Assembly: GCA_002422685.1 (NCBI GenBank)
Contig: DITC01000061.1
Span: 1-64,000, forward strand
DNA: 64,000 nt
DNA from: Thauera sp. UBA6194
GTDB taxonomy: Bacteria; Pseudomonadota; Gammaproteobacteria; Burkholderiales; Rhodocyclaceae
Reading direction: 5' to 3'
The notes under the pieces are model-generated. The model saw only the letters and a list, made by a program, of their open reading frames with translations. It was not told the origin of the DNA and ran no database searches. This document shows positions 8,522 to 19,596 of the stretch, in pieces (position 1 is the first letter of the stretch; the number at the start of each line of letters is the position of its first letter). The position numbers and the translations under genes were made by a program.

Positions 8522-9682
8522 TTACTTGACCGCAGCGACGATCTTGGTCGCGGCTTCCGCCATGGTGTCGGCGGCGATGATCGGCAGGCCCGACTCGGCG
8601 AGGATCTTCTTGCCGAGATCTTCGTTGGTGCCCTTCATGCGCACCACGAGCGGGACGGAAAGGTTCACTTCCTTGGCCGCGGCGACCACGCCCTCGGCGA
8701 TGGTGTCGCAGCGCATGATGCCGCCGAAGATGTTGACCAGGATGCCCTTGACCTTGGGGTTCTTGAGCATGATCTTGAAGGCTTCGGTGACCTTCTCGGT
8801 GGTCGCGCCGCCGCCGACGTCGAGGAAGTTGGCCGGCTCGGCGCCGAACAGCTTGATCGTGTCCATGGTGGCCATCGCCAGGCCGGCGCCGTTCACCAGG
8901 CAGCCGATGTTGCCGTCGAGGCTGATGTAGGCGAGGTCGAACTTGGAGGCTTCGATCTCGTCGGCGTCTTCTTCGTCGAAGTCACGGAAATCGACGATTT
9001 CCGGGTGACGGTAGAGGGCGTTGGAGTCGAAGTTGAACTTGGCGTCCAGGGCCTTGATATTGCCGTTGCCTTCGAGGATCAGCGGGTTGATTTCCGCCAG
9101 CGAGGCATCGGATTCCATGTAGCAGGTGTACAGACGCTTGAGCGCATCCACAGCCTTGGCGACCGAAGCCTCGGGCACGCCGATGCCGCGGGCGAGGTTC
9201 TCGGCCTGCGCGTCGGTGAGGCCGACGAGCGGATCGACGAACTCCTTGAGGATCTTCTCGGGGGTGTTGTGCGCGACCTCCTCGATGTCCATGCCGCCCT
9301 CGGACGAGGCCATCATGGCGACCGTCTGGGTGGCGCGGTCGGTGAGCGCGGCGACGTAGTATTCGTGCTTGATGTCGGCGCCTTCCTCGATCAGCAGGTT
9401 GCGCACCTTCTGGCCCTCGGGGCCGGTCTGGTGGGTCACGAGCTGCATGCCGAGGATGTCGTTGGCGTGCTGGCGAACTTCGTCGAGCGAACGGGCGAGC
9501 TTGACGCCACCGCCCTTGCCGCGGCCGCCGGCGTGGATCTGAGCCTTGACCACCCAGATCTTGCCGCCGAGTTCCTCGGCTGCCTTGACGGCACCATCGA
9601 CCGACACGCAGTGGAAACCGCGCGGCGTGACGACGCCATACTTTCTCAACAGTTCTTTTGCCTGATACTCATGAATCTTCAT
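8522..9682 (-). CDS. sucC: Succinyl-CoA synthetase (ADP-forming) beta subunit
   Basis: A 386-residue ATP-grasp subunit, normal length for SucC; it binds nucleotide and succinate and pairs with SucD. The N-terminus MKIHEYQAKELLRKYGV is typical, with KAQIHAGGRGKGGGVKLA (nucleotide loop) and the C-terminal GILVNIFGGIMRCD, which contributes to the succinate/phosphate site. The frame stays open 55 codons upstream, but that stretch is Arg-rich with no homology to the family, so the MKIHEYQ start is preferred. The gene is transcribed from a region with a TATAAT -10 candidate at 9868-9873. Confidence 0.97.
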   Translation of the reverse strand: MKIHEYQAKELLRKYGVVTPRGFHCVSVDGAVKAAEELGGKIWVVKAQIHAGGRGKGGGVKLARSLDEVRQHANDILGMQLVTHQTGPEGQKVRNLLIEEGADIKHEYYVAALTDRATQTVAMMASSEGGMDIEEVAHNTPEKILKEFVDPLVGLTDAQAENLARGIGVPEASVAKAVDALKRLYTCYMESDASLAEINPLILEGNGNIKALDAKFNFDSNALYRHPEIVDFRDFDEEDADEIEASKFDLAYISLDGNIGCLVNGAGLAMATMDTIKLFGAEPANFLDVGGGATTEKVTEAFKIMLKNPKVKGILVNIFGGIMRCDTIAEGVVAAAKEVNLSVPLVVRMKGTNEDLGKKILAESGLPIIAADTMAEAATKIVAAVK

Positions 9683-9867
9683 GATTGCCCTTCGATCGAA
9701 GCCGCGACGGCACACGCCGTCACGAACAGGTTGATGGCACGACTCGGAGCATGTGCTCCGCCGCGGGCGCCGTCTCCCTCGACCGTCGCCCGTCGTGTTG
9801 AATCGGGACCCCCCGACCCGACCCGCAGGCCGGACGCGCGAACGCACTCCGACCGCAAGACCCCATA

Positions 9868-9873
9868 ATTATA
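9868..9873 (-). promoter_or_regulatory. Candidate -10 box for the sucCD operon
   Basis: On the minus strand an exact TATAAT sits in a short AT-rich island in an otherwise GC-rich 236-base gap. It would give a leader of about 180 bases before sucC. No convincing -35 box is visible at 16-18 bases spacing (CCAGTG at 17), so activator help or a different start is possible. Confidence 0.45.
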
Positions 9874-9918
9874 ACCAGCTTTGGCACGCGCACTGGTGCA
9901 CAGCGCATGCAAACCCGT

Positions 9919-10497
9919 CTACCGCCCGGAGATCAGGCCGCCCGGAGCGCCTCCGCCCGCCGGTCGATACCACTTCGGGTAGTACAGGCGCACCGCCTCG
10001 GCCGAGCTTTCGAGCGCATGGCAGCGGTCGAGCTGGAAGGGCTTCTCGGCGCCATCCTCGTTCTCGCGGCGGAAGGTGGCCGCGGTCTGGATCGCGGCGG
10101 TGGGCAGGGACAGGAGCAGTTCGCTCAGATGCGTGCAGCCACGCACATCGGCGAACATCTCGCCGACCGTCCGCCGGAAGCCGCGCACCAGACTCAGGCC
10201 GATCAGCTTGCGGTAGACCGGGCCGATCGTGTCGCACTGGCCGGGATAAGGCACGGCGTCCGAACACGCCGCCACATCGACGATGTCGAAGGCGGCATCG
10301 AAGCTTACACGGATGCGCAACAGATGCACCGGCTCGCCGGCCGGGCGCAGGCCCGAGGCGAGCGGGTAGTCGTCATCCTTGGTGTCGGTGAGCGACGCAT
10401 CGAGATCATAGAGACCGTCATCGCGCAAAAAACCCTCCAGCGTGATGCGGCGGGTGTGAATACGGCGACGGGGCACTGCGGGGGCGGGAAGCGGCAT
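9919..10497 (-). CDS. DUF2889 family protein
   Basis: A 192-residue protein matching the DUF2889 pattern as I recall it: RRIHTRRITLEGFLRDDGLYDLDA at the start (shown in part), a central VRGFRRTVGEMFADVRGCTH (shown in part) and SLPTAAIQT. The family is widespread in proteobacteria and its function is unknown. I see no signal peptide or membrane segment. It is divergently arranged with the FimV-like gene across a 161-base gap and lies upstream of sucC on the same strand, separated by 236 bases. Confidence 0.8.
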   Translation of the reverse strand: MPLPAPAVPRRRIHTRRITLEGFLRDDGLYDLDASLTDTKDDDYPLASGLRPAGEPVHLLRIRVSFDAAFDIVDVAACSDAVPYPGQCDTIGPVYRKLIGLSLVRGFRRTVGEMFADVRGCTHLSELLLSLPTAAIQTAATFRRENEDGAEKPFQLDRCHALESSAEAVRLYYPKWYRPAGGGAPGGLISGR

Positions 10498-10658
10498 GGC
10501 GGTTTTGTGCGTACGCTGACGTATGGACCGGAATCTTAGAGCAATCGATCACGCAGGGCACGATCCTGTCACGCCGGTGCGGCACAGTTCCTGGAAGAGC
10601 GCGCTTCGGTTCTGCTACAACTGGGCCACTGACCAACCCGGCGCCGGATGCGCGGACG

Positions 10659-12548
10659 ATGAAAACCCGACTGATACCGCTCTCGATTGCTGTTGCTGCT
10701 GCATTGATGACCTCCTCCAGCGCGCTGGAGGCCGCGTCACTCGGGCCACTGCGCTCGGTCTCGGCGCTGGGCGCAAGCTTCCGTGCCGAGATCGCCCTCG
10801 TCGGCGGGGGCGCCGATGCCGCATGTTTTCGGGTGGTCGCGCCGATCGACGGCGGCGACATCCCGGCGCTCGCCGACGGGCGGATCAGCGTCGTCGGCAG
10901 CGGCCGCAACGCACGCCTGGTGGTGCTCAACGCACGCCGCATCAACGACCCGATCATCCGCCTCGTTGTCGAAAACCAGTGCGAATCCCGCATGCAGCGT
11001 GAATACACGCTGCTGATGCCCTTCGCGGGCGCGCCCGCAGCGGACGCGACGCCGGCGCGCGCCCAGGCGCCCCGCCCCGCCCCGTCGGCCCGCCCCGCCC
11101 GCACCGAAGCACGCCCCCGCCCCGCCGCACGCCCGCAACCGCGCGCAGCGAGCCCGGGGCGCACCTGGAACACCGCCGCCGGCGAGTCGCTCGCATCGCT
11201 CGCGGAGTCCCTCTACCCGGACAACGCGGCCGCACGGCAACGCTTTGTCGACGCCACCGCTGCAGCCAACCCGGCGCTCTTCGCCGACCCGGCTGCACAC
11301 AGCAGGGTGCTGCCGGCAGGCACCGCACTGACCGTACCCGACCTGCGCACGGTCGCGAACGCCACCCCGGCGACAAAGCCGAGACCAGCCGCGCCAGCGC
11401 GCAACGTGCCTGCGGCCAGCAGCGCGCGCACGGACCGGCTGGTCGTGGACAAGGGCGAATCCGCCGCGACGCCGCCCACGGCAAGCGTCGGCAAGAGCGC
11501 CGACCCGAACGACCTGCTCGCCCGCGAACAGGCGCTGGCGGAGGCCATCGACCGCAGCATCATCGCCGAAATGCAGTTGCTCGCACGCATCAAGGAGCTC
11601 GAAGAGATTCAGGCCCAGCTCGAGGCCCGCATCCGTGCAGCCGTGAAAGCGTCGGCGACCGCGACCGCAGCGCCCGCACCGAGCGCGGCGGTGAGCCTGC
11701 CCGCAGCGGCGCCCCCGGCCGCAGCCGTCGCCCAGACCCCGGCCGGATCGGGTGACGACTGGTACGTGTTCGGCGGCCTCGGCCTCGCCAGCCTGCTGCT
11801 CGCATTCGCCCTGCTGCGCGGGCGCAACACGAGCGATGCGCGCACGCCAAGACACTCCACCGCCGCGCGCACTGCCCGGGACAACGCGACCGTGCCGGCC
11901 ACCAAAGGCAGTTCGACGCGGCGCGCACGAACTGACGATGTCCTTTACGCCACGGCCGGCAATGCTCCCATCACCGTCATCGGACACACGTCTGCCAAGC
12001 CCACGCAGCGCGCTGCGACGGACGTGGCCGCGCAGCCGCCGCGGGAAGTGGTCGCAGAGGAACACAAGTCCGCGGTCGAGCTGGCCGAGATCATGATGAG
12101 CTTCGGCCGCGTGCAGGGCGCGGCGGACACGCTGGCCGAGTTCATTCGCGGCAATCCGCGCGACGCCGTGACGCCGTGGCTGAAGCTGCTCGAGGTCTAT
12201 CGCGCCGCGGGGCTGCACGAGGAGTTCGAGACCATCGCCAACGAGCTCAACAAGACCTTCAACGTCACGACCGTGCACTGGAACAACTACGAGACCCTGC
12301 GCGACGCCCGCGTCAGCATCGAAGATCTGCCCCACATCGCCGAGACCGTGCAGCAAACCTGGGCCACCAGCGCCTGCCAGCGCTATCTGCAGCACCTGCT
12401 GCGCGACAATCGCGACGGCACCCGCGCCGGGCTGCCGTTCACGGTCGTCGATGAGATCCTGACCCTGGCGGCGGTCCTCGAGGATCGGCTCGGACCGTAC
12501 AAGGACACGACGACGCAGCGTGGGCTGCCGGCGGTCACGCAGGCCTAG
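10659..12548 (+). CDS. FimV/HubP-like inner-membrane protein
   Basis: A 629-residue protein with a signal peptide (about residues 1-26), an N-terminal FimV-type periplasmic domain (LGPLRSVSALGASFRAEIAL, later CFRVV and RMQREYTLLM), Pro/Ala-rich low complexity, a LysM-like segment (NTAAGESLASLAESLYP), a coiled coil near 285-325, one membrane helix at about 368-388, and a cytoplasmic helical tail. The tail carries the FimV C-terminal TPR-like element (VELAEIMMSFGRVQGAADTL near 472). FimV/HubP proteins anchor polar machinery and support type IV pili. Many homologues are longer with more acidic repeats, so this is a short member. The ATG has no strong Shine-Dalgarno. Confidence 0.85.
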   Translation: MKTRLIPLSIAVAAALMTSSSALEAASLGPLRSVSALGASFRAEIALVGGGADAACFRVVAPIDGGDIPALADGRISVVGSGRNARLVVLNARRINDPIIRLVVENQCESRMQREYTLLMPFAGAPAADATPARAQAPRPAPSARPARTEARPRPAARPQPRAASPGRTWNTAAGESLASLAESLYPDNAAARQRFVDATAAANPALFADPAAHSRVLPAGTALTVPDLRTVANATPATKPRPAAPARNVPAASSARTDRLVVDKGESAATPPTASVGKSADPNDLLAREQALAEAIDRSIIAEMQLLARIKELEEIQAQLEARIRAAVKASATATAAPAPSAAVSLPAAAPPAAAVAQTPAGSGDDWYVFGGLGLASLLLAFALLRGRNTSDARTPRHSTAARTARDNATVPATKGSSTRRARTDDVLYATAGNAPITVIGHTSAKPTQRAATDVAAQPPREVVAEEHKSAVELAEIMMSFGRVQGAADTLAEFIRGNPRDAVTPWLKLLEVYRAAGLHEEFETIANELNKTFNVTTVHWNNYETLRDARVSIEDLPHIAETVQQTWATSACQRYLQHLLRDNRDGTRAGLPFTVVDEILTLAAVLEDRLGPYKDTTTQRGLPAVTQA

Positions 12549-13294
12549 ACCGGGTTGTCGATATCGACGAACTCGGCCTCGAGACCGAGTTCGCGCACAA
12601 GATGATCTGCGATCGCACGCGCGCCATAGCGCTCGGTCGCGTGGTGCCCGGCAGCGATGTAGGGCACGCCCGATTCACGCGCGAGGTGCACGGTCTGTTC
12701 CGAGATCTCGCCCGAAACGTACAGGTCGGCCCCGGCAAGAATGGCGTGCTCGAAGTAGCCCTGCGCGCCCCCGGTGCACCAGGCCACACGCATCACCGGT
12801 CGCTGCGCATCACCCACCAGCAGTGGCGTGCGCCCGAGGCACTGCGCGAGCGCCGTGGCGATTGCCTGCGCCGACTGGCCGGGCTGCGCCGGCCGCCCGA
12901 TCCAGCCCAGGTCCTGATCGGCGAAGCGCCCCTCCCCCTGCCAGCCCATGAGCACGGCCAGCTGCGCGTTGTTGCCGAGCTCCGGATGGACGTCGAGCGG
13001 CAGGTGATAGGCGAACAGGCTGATGTCGTTGGCGAGCAGCGCGCGCAGCCGGCGGCGGCGGAATCCGGTCACGCGACCATCGTCGCCGCGCCAGAACAAG
13101 CCGTGGTGCACGAACAGGGCGTCGTAGCCGCCGGCGACCGCACGATCGATCAGCGCCTGGCTCGCGGTCACGCCGCACAGCACGCGGCGCACCTCGGCGC
13201 GTCCTTCCACTTGCAAACCGTTTGGGCAATAATCCTTGAGCCGCTGAGTATCGAAGAGCGCGTCGAGTCGCGCCCCGAGCTCGGTGAGTAGCAT
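12545..13294 (-). CDS. Nif3-like dinuclear metal centre protein
   Basis: A 249-residue Nif3/DUF34 family protein, probably a hexameric ring with two metals per subunit; its biochemical role is unsettled (sometimes annotated as GTP cyclohydrolase I type 2-like). Metal-ligand motifs are FVHHGLFW, FAYHLPLDVHPELGNN and the C-terminal SGEISEQ and AAGHHATERYGA. The start MLLTELG is preceded by GGAGA; an in-frame ATG 7 codons upstream is less likely. It is divergent from the DegS-type protease across 72 bases, and its 3' end overlaps the end of the FimV-like gene by 4 bases. Confidence 0.9.
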   Translation of the reverse strand: MLLTELGARLDALFDTQRLKDYCPNGLQVEGRAEVRRVLCGVTASQALIDRAVAGGYDALFVHHGLFWRGDDGRVTGFRRRRLRALLANDISLFAYHLPLDVHPELGNNAQLAVLMGWQGEGRFADQDLGWIGRPAQPGQSAQAIATALAQCLGRTPLLVGDAQRPVMRVAWCTGGAQGYFEHAILAGADLYVSGEISEQTVHLARESGVPYIAAGHHATERYGARAIADHLVRELGLEAEFVDIDNPV

Positions 13295-13366
13295 TCCCGG
13301 ATCTCTCCACTTCATCGACGAGGGCGCGCGCGAAGTCCGCGCCCCCACTTCCATCGGGCCCACATT

Positions 13367-14530
<1,164 letters not shown>

Positions 14531-14605
14531 ACCTCGGCGGAATCATCACGCACGGCGCGACCACGCGCCCGCCGCGCTTGCCGCGCTTGCCGGGCGTGCG
14601 ACCAA

Positions 14606-14628
14606 GCGCCGCATGCAGCGCGCGGCGC
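14606..14628. terminator. GC-rich inverted repeat between the protease gene and tatC
   Basis: A 7-bp perfect stem (14606-14612 with 14622-14628, loop of 9) lies in the 111-base convergent gap. There is no T tract on either side, so it is at best a weak or Rho-assisted terminator. Confidence 0.35.
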
Positions 14629-14641
14629 AGCCGGACCAGGC

Positions 14642-15463
14642 TCAGGCCTTACCGCCCTTGCCTTGCGCGGCCTCGGCTTCTTCGAGCGCCTTGCCGGTGT
14701 CTTCGAGCGCGGGCGCCACGTATTCGGCCGCGGCTTCTTCCTGCGGCGAAGGCTTGCTCATCATCCTCGCCAGCACGATGCCGAGCTCGTAGAGCAGGCA
14801 CATCGGCACGGCCAGCATGAACTGCGAGATCACGTCGGGCGGGGTCACGATCGCGGCGATCACGAACGCCCCCACGACCACGTAAGGCCGCATCTCCTTG
14901 AGCTTGGCGACATCGACGATGCCGGCCTTGACCATCAGGATCACCGCCACCGGCACCTCGAAGGTGATGCCGAAGGCGAGGAACATCGACATCACGAAAG
15001 ACAGGTACTGCTCGATATCCGGCGCCGGCACGATGCTCTTGGGTGCGAACTCGGCGATGAACTTGAACACCATGCCGAACACGAAGAAGTAGCAGAAGGC
15101 CATGCCGATCACGAACAGCAGCGTGCTGCCGAGCACCAGCGGCAGGGCAAGGCGCTTCTCGTGCGCGTAGAGGCCGGGGGCGATGAAAGCCCAGGCCTGA
15201 TACAGCACCCAGGGCAGCGCCAGCACGAAGGCGACCATCATCGTCACCTTCACCGGCACGAAGAACGGCGTCACCACGCCGGTTGCGATCATGTTCGTCC
15301 CGGCGGGCAGCGTGTCCATCATCGGCTTGGCGAGGATGTCGTAGATGTCTCCCGCCCAGGGCATCAGCACCACGAACACGATGACGATCGCGAGCAAGGC
15401 GCGAATCAGCCGGTCGCGCAGCTCGATCAGGTGTGCGATGAAGGTTTCCTGTTGTGCGCTCAT
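14642..15463 (-). CDS. tatC: Twin-arginine translocase subunit TatC
   Basis: A 273-residue polytopic inner-membrane protein that recognises twin-arginine signal peptides. It has the TatC pattern: N-terminal FIAHLIELRDRLIRA with the signal-binding Glu/Arg region, about six membrane helices, FVLALPWVLYQAWAFIAPGL, and a C-terminal tail rich in Ala/Glu. It starts inside the tatB stop codon (ATGA overlap), so translation is coupled. It is the last gene of the his-hinT-tat run. Confidence 0.97.
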   Translation of the reverse strand: MSAQQETFIAHLIELRDRLIRALLAIVIVFVVLMPWAGDIYDILAKPMMDTLPAGTNMIATGVVTPFFVPVKVTMMVAFVLALPWVLYQAWAFIAPGLYAHEKRLALPLVLGSTLLFVIGMAFCYFFVFGMVFKFIAEFAPKSIVPAPDIEQYLSFVMSMFLAFGITFEVPVAVILMVKAGIVDVAKLKEMRPYVVVGAFVIAAIVTPPDVISQFMLAVPMCLLYELGIVLARMMSKPSPQEEAAAEYVAPALEDTGKALEEAEAAQGKGGKA

Positions 15464-15906
15464 GCCTTGCTCTTGTCGGGATTGGGCGTCGGGCTGGGCG
15501 CCGAGCCTTCGAGGCCGAGTTCGAGTTGCGGCCTGGTCTCGGCGGCGCCGGCATCGGATGCTGCGGCGTTCACGCTCGCCCCCGGAGCGCCGGACGGAGC
15601 CCCATCGGGCAGGATCGAACGCACTTCTTCGGCGGCCTGACCGAGCCCGGATTCGACCCGACCGACCCCCTCGCGCACCGAGGTCTCGAGCTCCTGCGCC
15701 TGATGCCTGACCTGCTCCTGCAGCTTCTTCAGCTCTTCGAGCTGCATCTCGCGCTGGATGTCGGATTTCACGTCAGACACGTAGCGCTGGACACGCCCGA
15801 GCAGGTGACCCGCCGTGCGTGCGACCTTGGGCAGGCGCTCGGGCCCGACCACGATCAGCAGCACGACGCCGATCACCATGAGTTCAGATAAACCGAAGTC
15901 AAACAT
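15460..15906 (-). CDS. tatB: Sec-independent translocase protein TatB
   Basis: A 148-residue protein with the N-terminal MFDFGLSELMVIGVVLLIVV helix, the conserved Glu at position 8 and the PERLP motif that mark TatB. An amphipathic helix follows, then an Ala/Glu/Pro-rich cytoplasmic tail. It forms the substrate-receptor complex with TatC. It lies 94 bases after tatA, the only sizeable gap inside the tat genes, and overlaps tatC by 4 bases. Confidence 0.96.
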   Translation of the reverse strand: MFDFGLSELMVIGVVLLIVVGPERLPKVARTAGHLLGRVQRYVSDVKSDIQREMQLEELKKLQEQVRHQAQELETSVREGVGRVESGLGQAAEEVRSILPDGAPSGAPGASVNAAASDAGAAETRPQLELGLEGSAPSPTPNPDKSKA

Positions 15907-16000
15907 GTGTGCTCGCTCGAGACACGGGCCGGCGAGGGCCCGCTTGAAAACGAAAGGGCGCTCCGGTCAGGGGCGCCCCTCGGGTGTCGAGACGCGTGGA

Positions 16001-16234
16001 TCAGGACCGGTTCTGGTCGACCTTCTCGCGCGCCTCGCCTTCGATGGTCTGGTCCTGGGCGATCTTCTGCTGCGGATCGCCGGACGCACCCGCGTCACCT
16101 TCCTTCATGCCTTCCTTGAAGCCCTTGACCGCGCCACCCAGGTCGGACCCGATGTTGCGCAGCTTCTTGGTGCCGAACACCAAGAGGACGATGACCAGCA
16201 CGATCAGCCAGTGCCAGATGCTGAAAGAACCCAT
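16001..16234 (-). CDS. tatA: Sec-independent translocase protein TatA
   Basis: A 77-residue protein with one N-terminal membrane helix (SIWHWLIVLVIVLLVFGTKK), the FGTKKL hinge and an amphipathic helix (RNIGSDLGGAVKGFKEGMKE). These are classic TatA features; TatA oligomers form the translocation pore. The ATG has AAGGAGAG just upstream. It starts 10 bases after hinT. Confidence 0.96.
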   Translation of the reverse strand: MGSFSIWHWLIVLVIVLLVFGTKKLRNIGSDLGGAVKGFKEGMKEGDAGASGDPQQKIAQDQTIEGEAREKVDQNRS

Positions 16235-16244
16235 ACCGCTCTCC

Positions 16245-16592
16245 TTAACGCTTCAACATGGGCGGCAGGGGATTCGGCCCGCCCAGAATGTGGAGGTGCA
16301 GATGATACACCTCCTGCAAACCGACTCTTCCGGTGTTCACGATGGTGCGAAAACCGTCGGTACAGCCCTGCTCGCGCGCGATGCGCCCGGCTGCAACCAT
16401 CAGACGCCCCATGGCCGCCTCGTGTTCCTCACCGAGCTGGGCCATCGAGTCCACGTGCACCTTGGGAATCACCAGCACGTGCACCGGCGCGACCGGGTTG
16501 ATGTCGTGGAAGGCGTAGACGTGCTCGTCTTCATAGACCTTCTTCGACGGGATCTCGCCGCGCGCGATGCGGCAGAAGACGCACTCGCTCAT
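16245..16592 (-). CDS. hinT: HIT-family nucleoside phosphoramidase (HinT)
   Basis: A 115-residue histidine-triad protein with CVFCRIARGEIPSKKVYED at the start, DINPVAPVHVLVIPK, and the catalytic triad HLHLHILGG near residue 100. HinT enzymes hydrolyse aminoacyl- and phosphoramidate adenylates. It overlaps hisE by 4 bases and is followed by tatA, a common proteobacterial his-hinT-tat arrangement. Confidence 0.94.
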   Translation of the reverse strand: MSECVFCRIARGEIPSKKVYEDEHVYAFHDINPVAPVHVLVIPKVHVDSMAQLGEEHEAAMGRLMVAAGRIAREQGCTDGFRTIVNTGRVGLQEVYHLHLHILGGPNPLPPMLKR

Positions 16593-16927
16593 GCGCCGGC
16601 CTTCTGCGCGGTACGCGATTTCTTCTCGTCGATACCCGACACGCCTTCGCGGCGGCGGAACTCGGCGAGCACGTCATCCACCGACAGGCCGTGATGGGCG
16701 AGCAGCACCATGGAGTGGAACCACAGGTCGGTGACCTCCCACACCAGGTGCAGCAGATCCTTGTCCTTGGCCGCCATGATGGTCTCGGCGGCCTCTTCGG
16801 CGACCTTCTTGCAGATCGTGTCGGTACCCTTCTCGTACAGGCTGGAGACGTAGGAGGAATCCGGATCGGCCTTCTTGCGCGCGGCCAGGGTATCGGACAC
16901 GCGATGCAGCACTTCGATATCGATCAT
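16589..16927 (-). CDS. hisE: Phosphoribosyl-ATP pyrophosphatase
   Basis: A 112-residue all-alpha MazG-like enzyme for the second step of histidine synthesis, removing pyrophosphate from PR-ATP. Motifs include SYVSSLYEKGTDTICKKVAE and EEAAETIMAAKD with the metal-binding acidic residues. It is separate from hisI here, not fused as in enterobacteria, and overlaps both neighbours by 4 bases. Confidence 0.96.
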   Translation of the reverse strand: MIDIEVLHRVSDTLAARKKADPDSSYVSSLYEKGTDTICKKVAEEAAETIMAAKDKDLLHLVWEVTDLWFHSMVLLAHHGLSVDDVLAEFRRREGVSGIDEKKSRTAQKAGA

Positions 16928-17315
16928 TTGTAGATCTCCTGCGGGTCTTTCAAAACCGGTTCGACGGCCTCCCAGCGGCCGTCGGCGAAATACTTCTGGA
17001 AGAAGCAGCTATGGCGTCCGGTGTGGCAGGCGATGCCGCCCACCTGCTCGATCTTGAGCAACACCACGTCGTTGTCGCAATCGATGCGCATGTCGAGCAC
17101 CTTCTGCACATGGCCGGACTCTTCTCCCTTGTGCCACAGCTTACGCCGCGAACGTGACCAGTAGATGGCTTCGCCGCGCTCGGCGGTGCGCTGCAGGGCC
17201 TCGCGGTTCATCCAGGCGAACATCAGCACGTCGCCGCTGGAGGCTTCCTGTGCGATCACCGGCACCAGGCCGTGCTCGTCCCACTTGATCTCGTTCAACC
17301 AGCGCGTGTTCACAC

Positions 17316-17319
<4 letters not shown>
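16924..17319 (-). CDS. hisI: Phosphoribosyl-AMP cyclohydrolase
   Basis: A 131-residue zinc enzyme opening the adenine ring of PR-AMP (third step of histidine synthesis). It contains FAWMNREALQRT, YWSRSRRKLWHKGEESGHVQ, the metal-binding MRIDCDNDVVLL and CHTGRHSCFF. The start is a GTG that overlaps the hisF stop codon (GTGA), and the family N-terminus fits it. Confidence 0.96.
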
Positions 17320-18074
<755 letters not shown>

Positions 18075-18096
18075 CAGCGGCGCTCAGCGAAGAAGG

Positions 18097-18846
18097 TCAT
18101 TCGGTCACACCGTTGAGTTCGTCTGCGCGCGCCTGGGCGGCGGCGAAGTCGAGCGTGCCCTCGTAGATGGCGCGGCCGGTGATCGCGCCCATGACGCCCT
18201 CGTCCTCGACCGCGCACAACGCGTCGATGTCGGAGAGGTCGGTGATGCCGCCGCTGGCGATCACCGGGATGCGCAGCGCACGTGCGAGGCGCACGGTGGC
18301 TTCGATGTTCACGCCCGAGAGCATGCCGTCGCGGCCGATGTCGGTGTAGATCACGCCCTCGACCCCGTAGTCCTCGAACTTCTTCGCCAGATCGACCACG
18401 TCGTGGCCGGTGAGCTTGGACCAGCCATCGACCGCCACCTTGCCGTCCTTGGCGTCCAGACCGACGATGATGTGGCCGGGGAAAGCGGTACAGGCGTCAT
18501 GCAGGAAGCCGGGGTTCTTGACCGCGGCGGTGCCGATGATGACGTAGCTGATGCCGTTGTCGAGGTAGTGCTCGATGGTGTCCAGGTCGCGGATGCCGCC
18601 CCCGAGCTGCACCGGGATGTCCTCGCCGACCACGTCGGTGATGGCGCGGATCGCGGCGCGGTTCTTGGGCTTGCCGGCGAAGGCGCCGTTGAGGTCGACC
18701 AGGTGCAAGCGGCGGGCGCCGGCGTCGAGCCAGTGGCGCGCCATGTCACCGGGGGCTTCGGAGAACACGGTGGCGTCGTCCATCTCGCCCTGTTTCAGGC
18801 GAACACATTGACCGTCCTTGAGGTCGATGGCGGGGATCAGCAGCAT
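18097..18846 (-). CDS. hisA: ProFAR isomerase
   Basis: A 249-residue (beta/alpha)8 barrel paralogous to HisF that isomerises ProFAR to PRFAR. It shows LLIPAIDLKDGQCVRL with the catalytic Asp near residue 8 and VGLDAKDGKVAVDGW with the second Asp near residue 130, plus ASGGITDLSDI. It is 48 bases downstream of hisH and 22 bases upstream of hisF on the same strand. Confidence 0.97.
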   Translation of the reverse strand: MLLIPAIDLKDGQCVRLKQGEMDDATVFSEAPGDMARHWLDAGARRLHLVDLNGAFAGKPKNRAAIRAITDVVGEDIPVQLGGGIRDLDTIEHYLDNGISYVIIGTAAVKNPGFLHDACTAFPGHIIVGLDAKDGKVAVDGWSKLTGHDVVDLAKKFEDYGVEGVIYTDIGRDGMLSGVNIEATVRLARALRIPVIASGGITDLSDIDALCAVEDEGVMGAITGRAIYEGTLDFAAAQARADELNGVTE

Positions 18847-18894
18847 ACGGGGATCAGTTCAGTGGGCGGAGGTCGAATGACAGGCCGTCGGCGC

Positions 18895-19533
18895 TCAGGG
18901 CTGCCAGCGGATGAAGTTTGCAAGGAGCCGGAGCCCGGCAGCGGCGCTCTTTTCCGGGTGGAACTGGGCCGCGAAGATATTAGCCCGCGCTACCGCACTG
19001 GTAAAGCGAAGGCCGTAGTCGGTTTCGGCGGCGGTGAGCGCGGGGTCGGCGGGCGCGACGAAGTAGCTGTGCACGAAGTAAAAGCGCTCGCCGTCCGGGA
19101 TGCCGTCCCACATCGGGTGAGGCGCGGACTGCCAGACCTCGTTCCAGCCCATGTGCGGCACCTTCAGCCGGCTGCCATCGGCGAGCCGCATGCGCGCTTC
19201 GGGAAAGCGCACGACTTCGCCGGGCAGGATGTCGAGCCCGGGCACGTCGCCCTCGGCACTGTGCTGGAACAGCATCTGCTGTCCGATGCAGATGCCGAGG
19301 AAGGGCTTTTCTGCCGCGGCGGCGAGCACCGCCGGGCGCAGGCCGCGCGCATCGAGCTCGCGCATGCAGTCGGGCATCGCCCCCTGGCCGGGGAAGATGA
19401 CGCGCTCGGCCGCGGCGACACGCGCCGGGTCGGAGGTGACGAAGACGTCGTGGCCGGGCGCCACGTGCTCGATCGCCTTCGCGACCGAGCGCAGGTTGCC
19501 CATGCCGTAATCGATGATGGCCACGGTGGTCAT
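18895..19533 (-). CDS. hisH: Imidazole glycerol phosphate synthase glutamine amidotransferase subunit
   Basis: A 212-residue class I glutaminase that feeds ammonia to HisF. The triad is visible: Cys in PFLGICIGQQML, His and Glu in AAQFHPEKSAAAG near the C-terminus. IIDYGMGNLRSVAKA opens the protein as in the family, and VIFPGQGAMPDCM carries the oxyanion strand. It follows hisB after 63 bases. Confidence 0.97.
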   Translation of the reverse strand: MTTVAIIDYGMGNLRSVAKAIEHVAPGHDVFVTSDPARVAAAERVIFPGQGAMPDCMRELDARGLRPAVLAAAAEKPFLGICIGQQMLFQHSAEGDVPGLDILPGEVVRFPEARMRLADGSRLKVPHMGWNEVWQSAPHPMWDGIPDGERFYFVHSYFVAPADPALTAAETDYGLRFTSAVARANIFAAQFHPEKSAAAGLRLLANFIRWQP

Positions 19534-19596
19534 CGGCTTGACTCGCTTTTCAACAGGAAGGCGGCCACCCGCCGGGCAGCCGCGACAATGAAGGGA

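Noticed and set aside
15907..16000. GC-rich inverted repeats between tatA and tatB as a terminator
   Set aside because: The stems are short and imperfect with no U tract, and tatA and tatB are expected to be co-transcribed.
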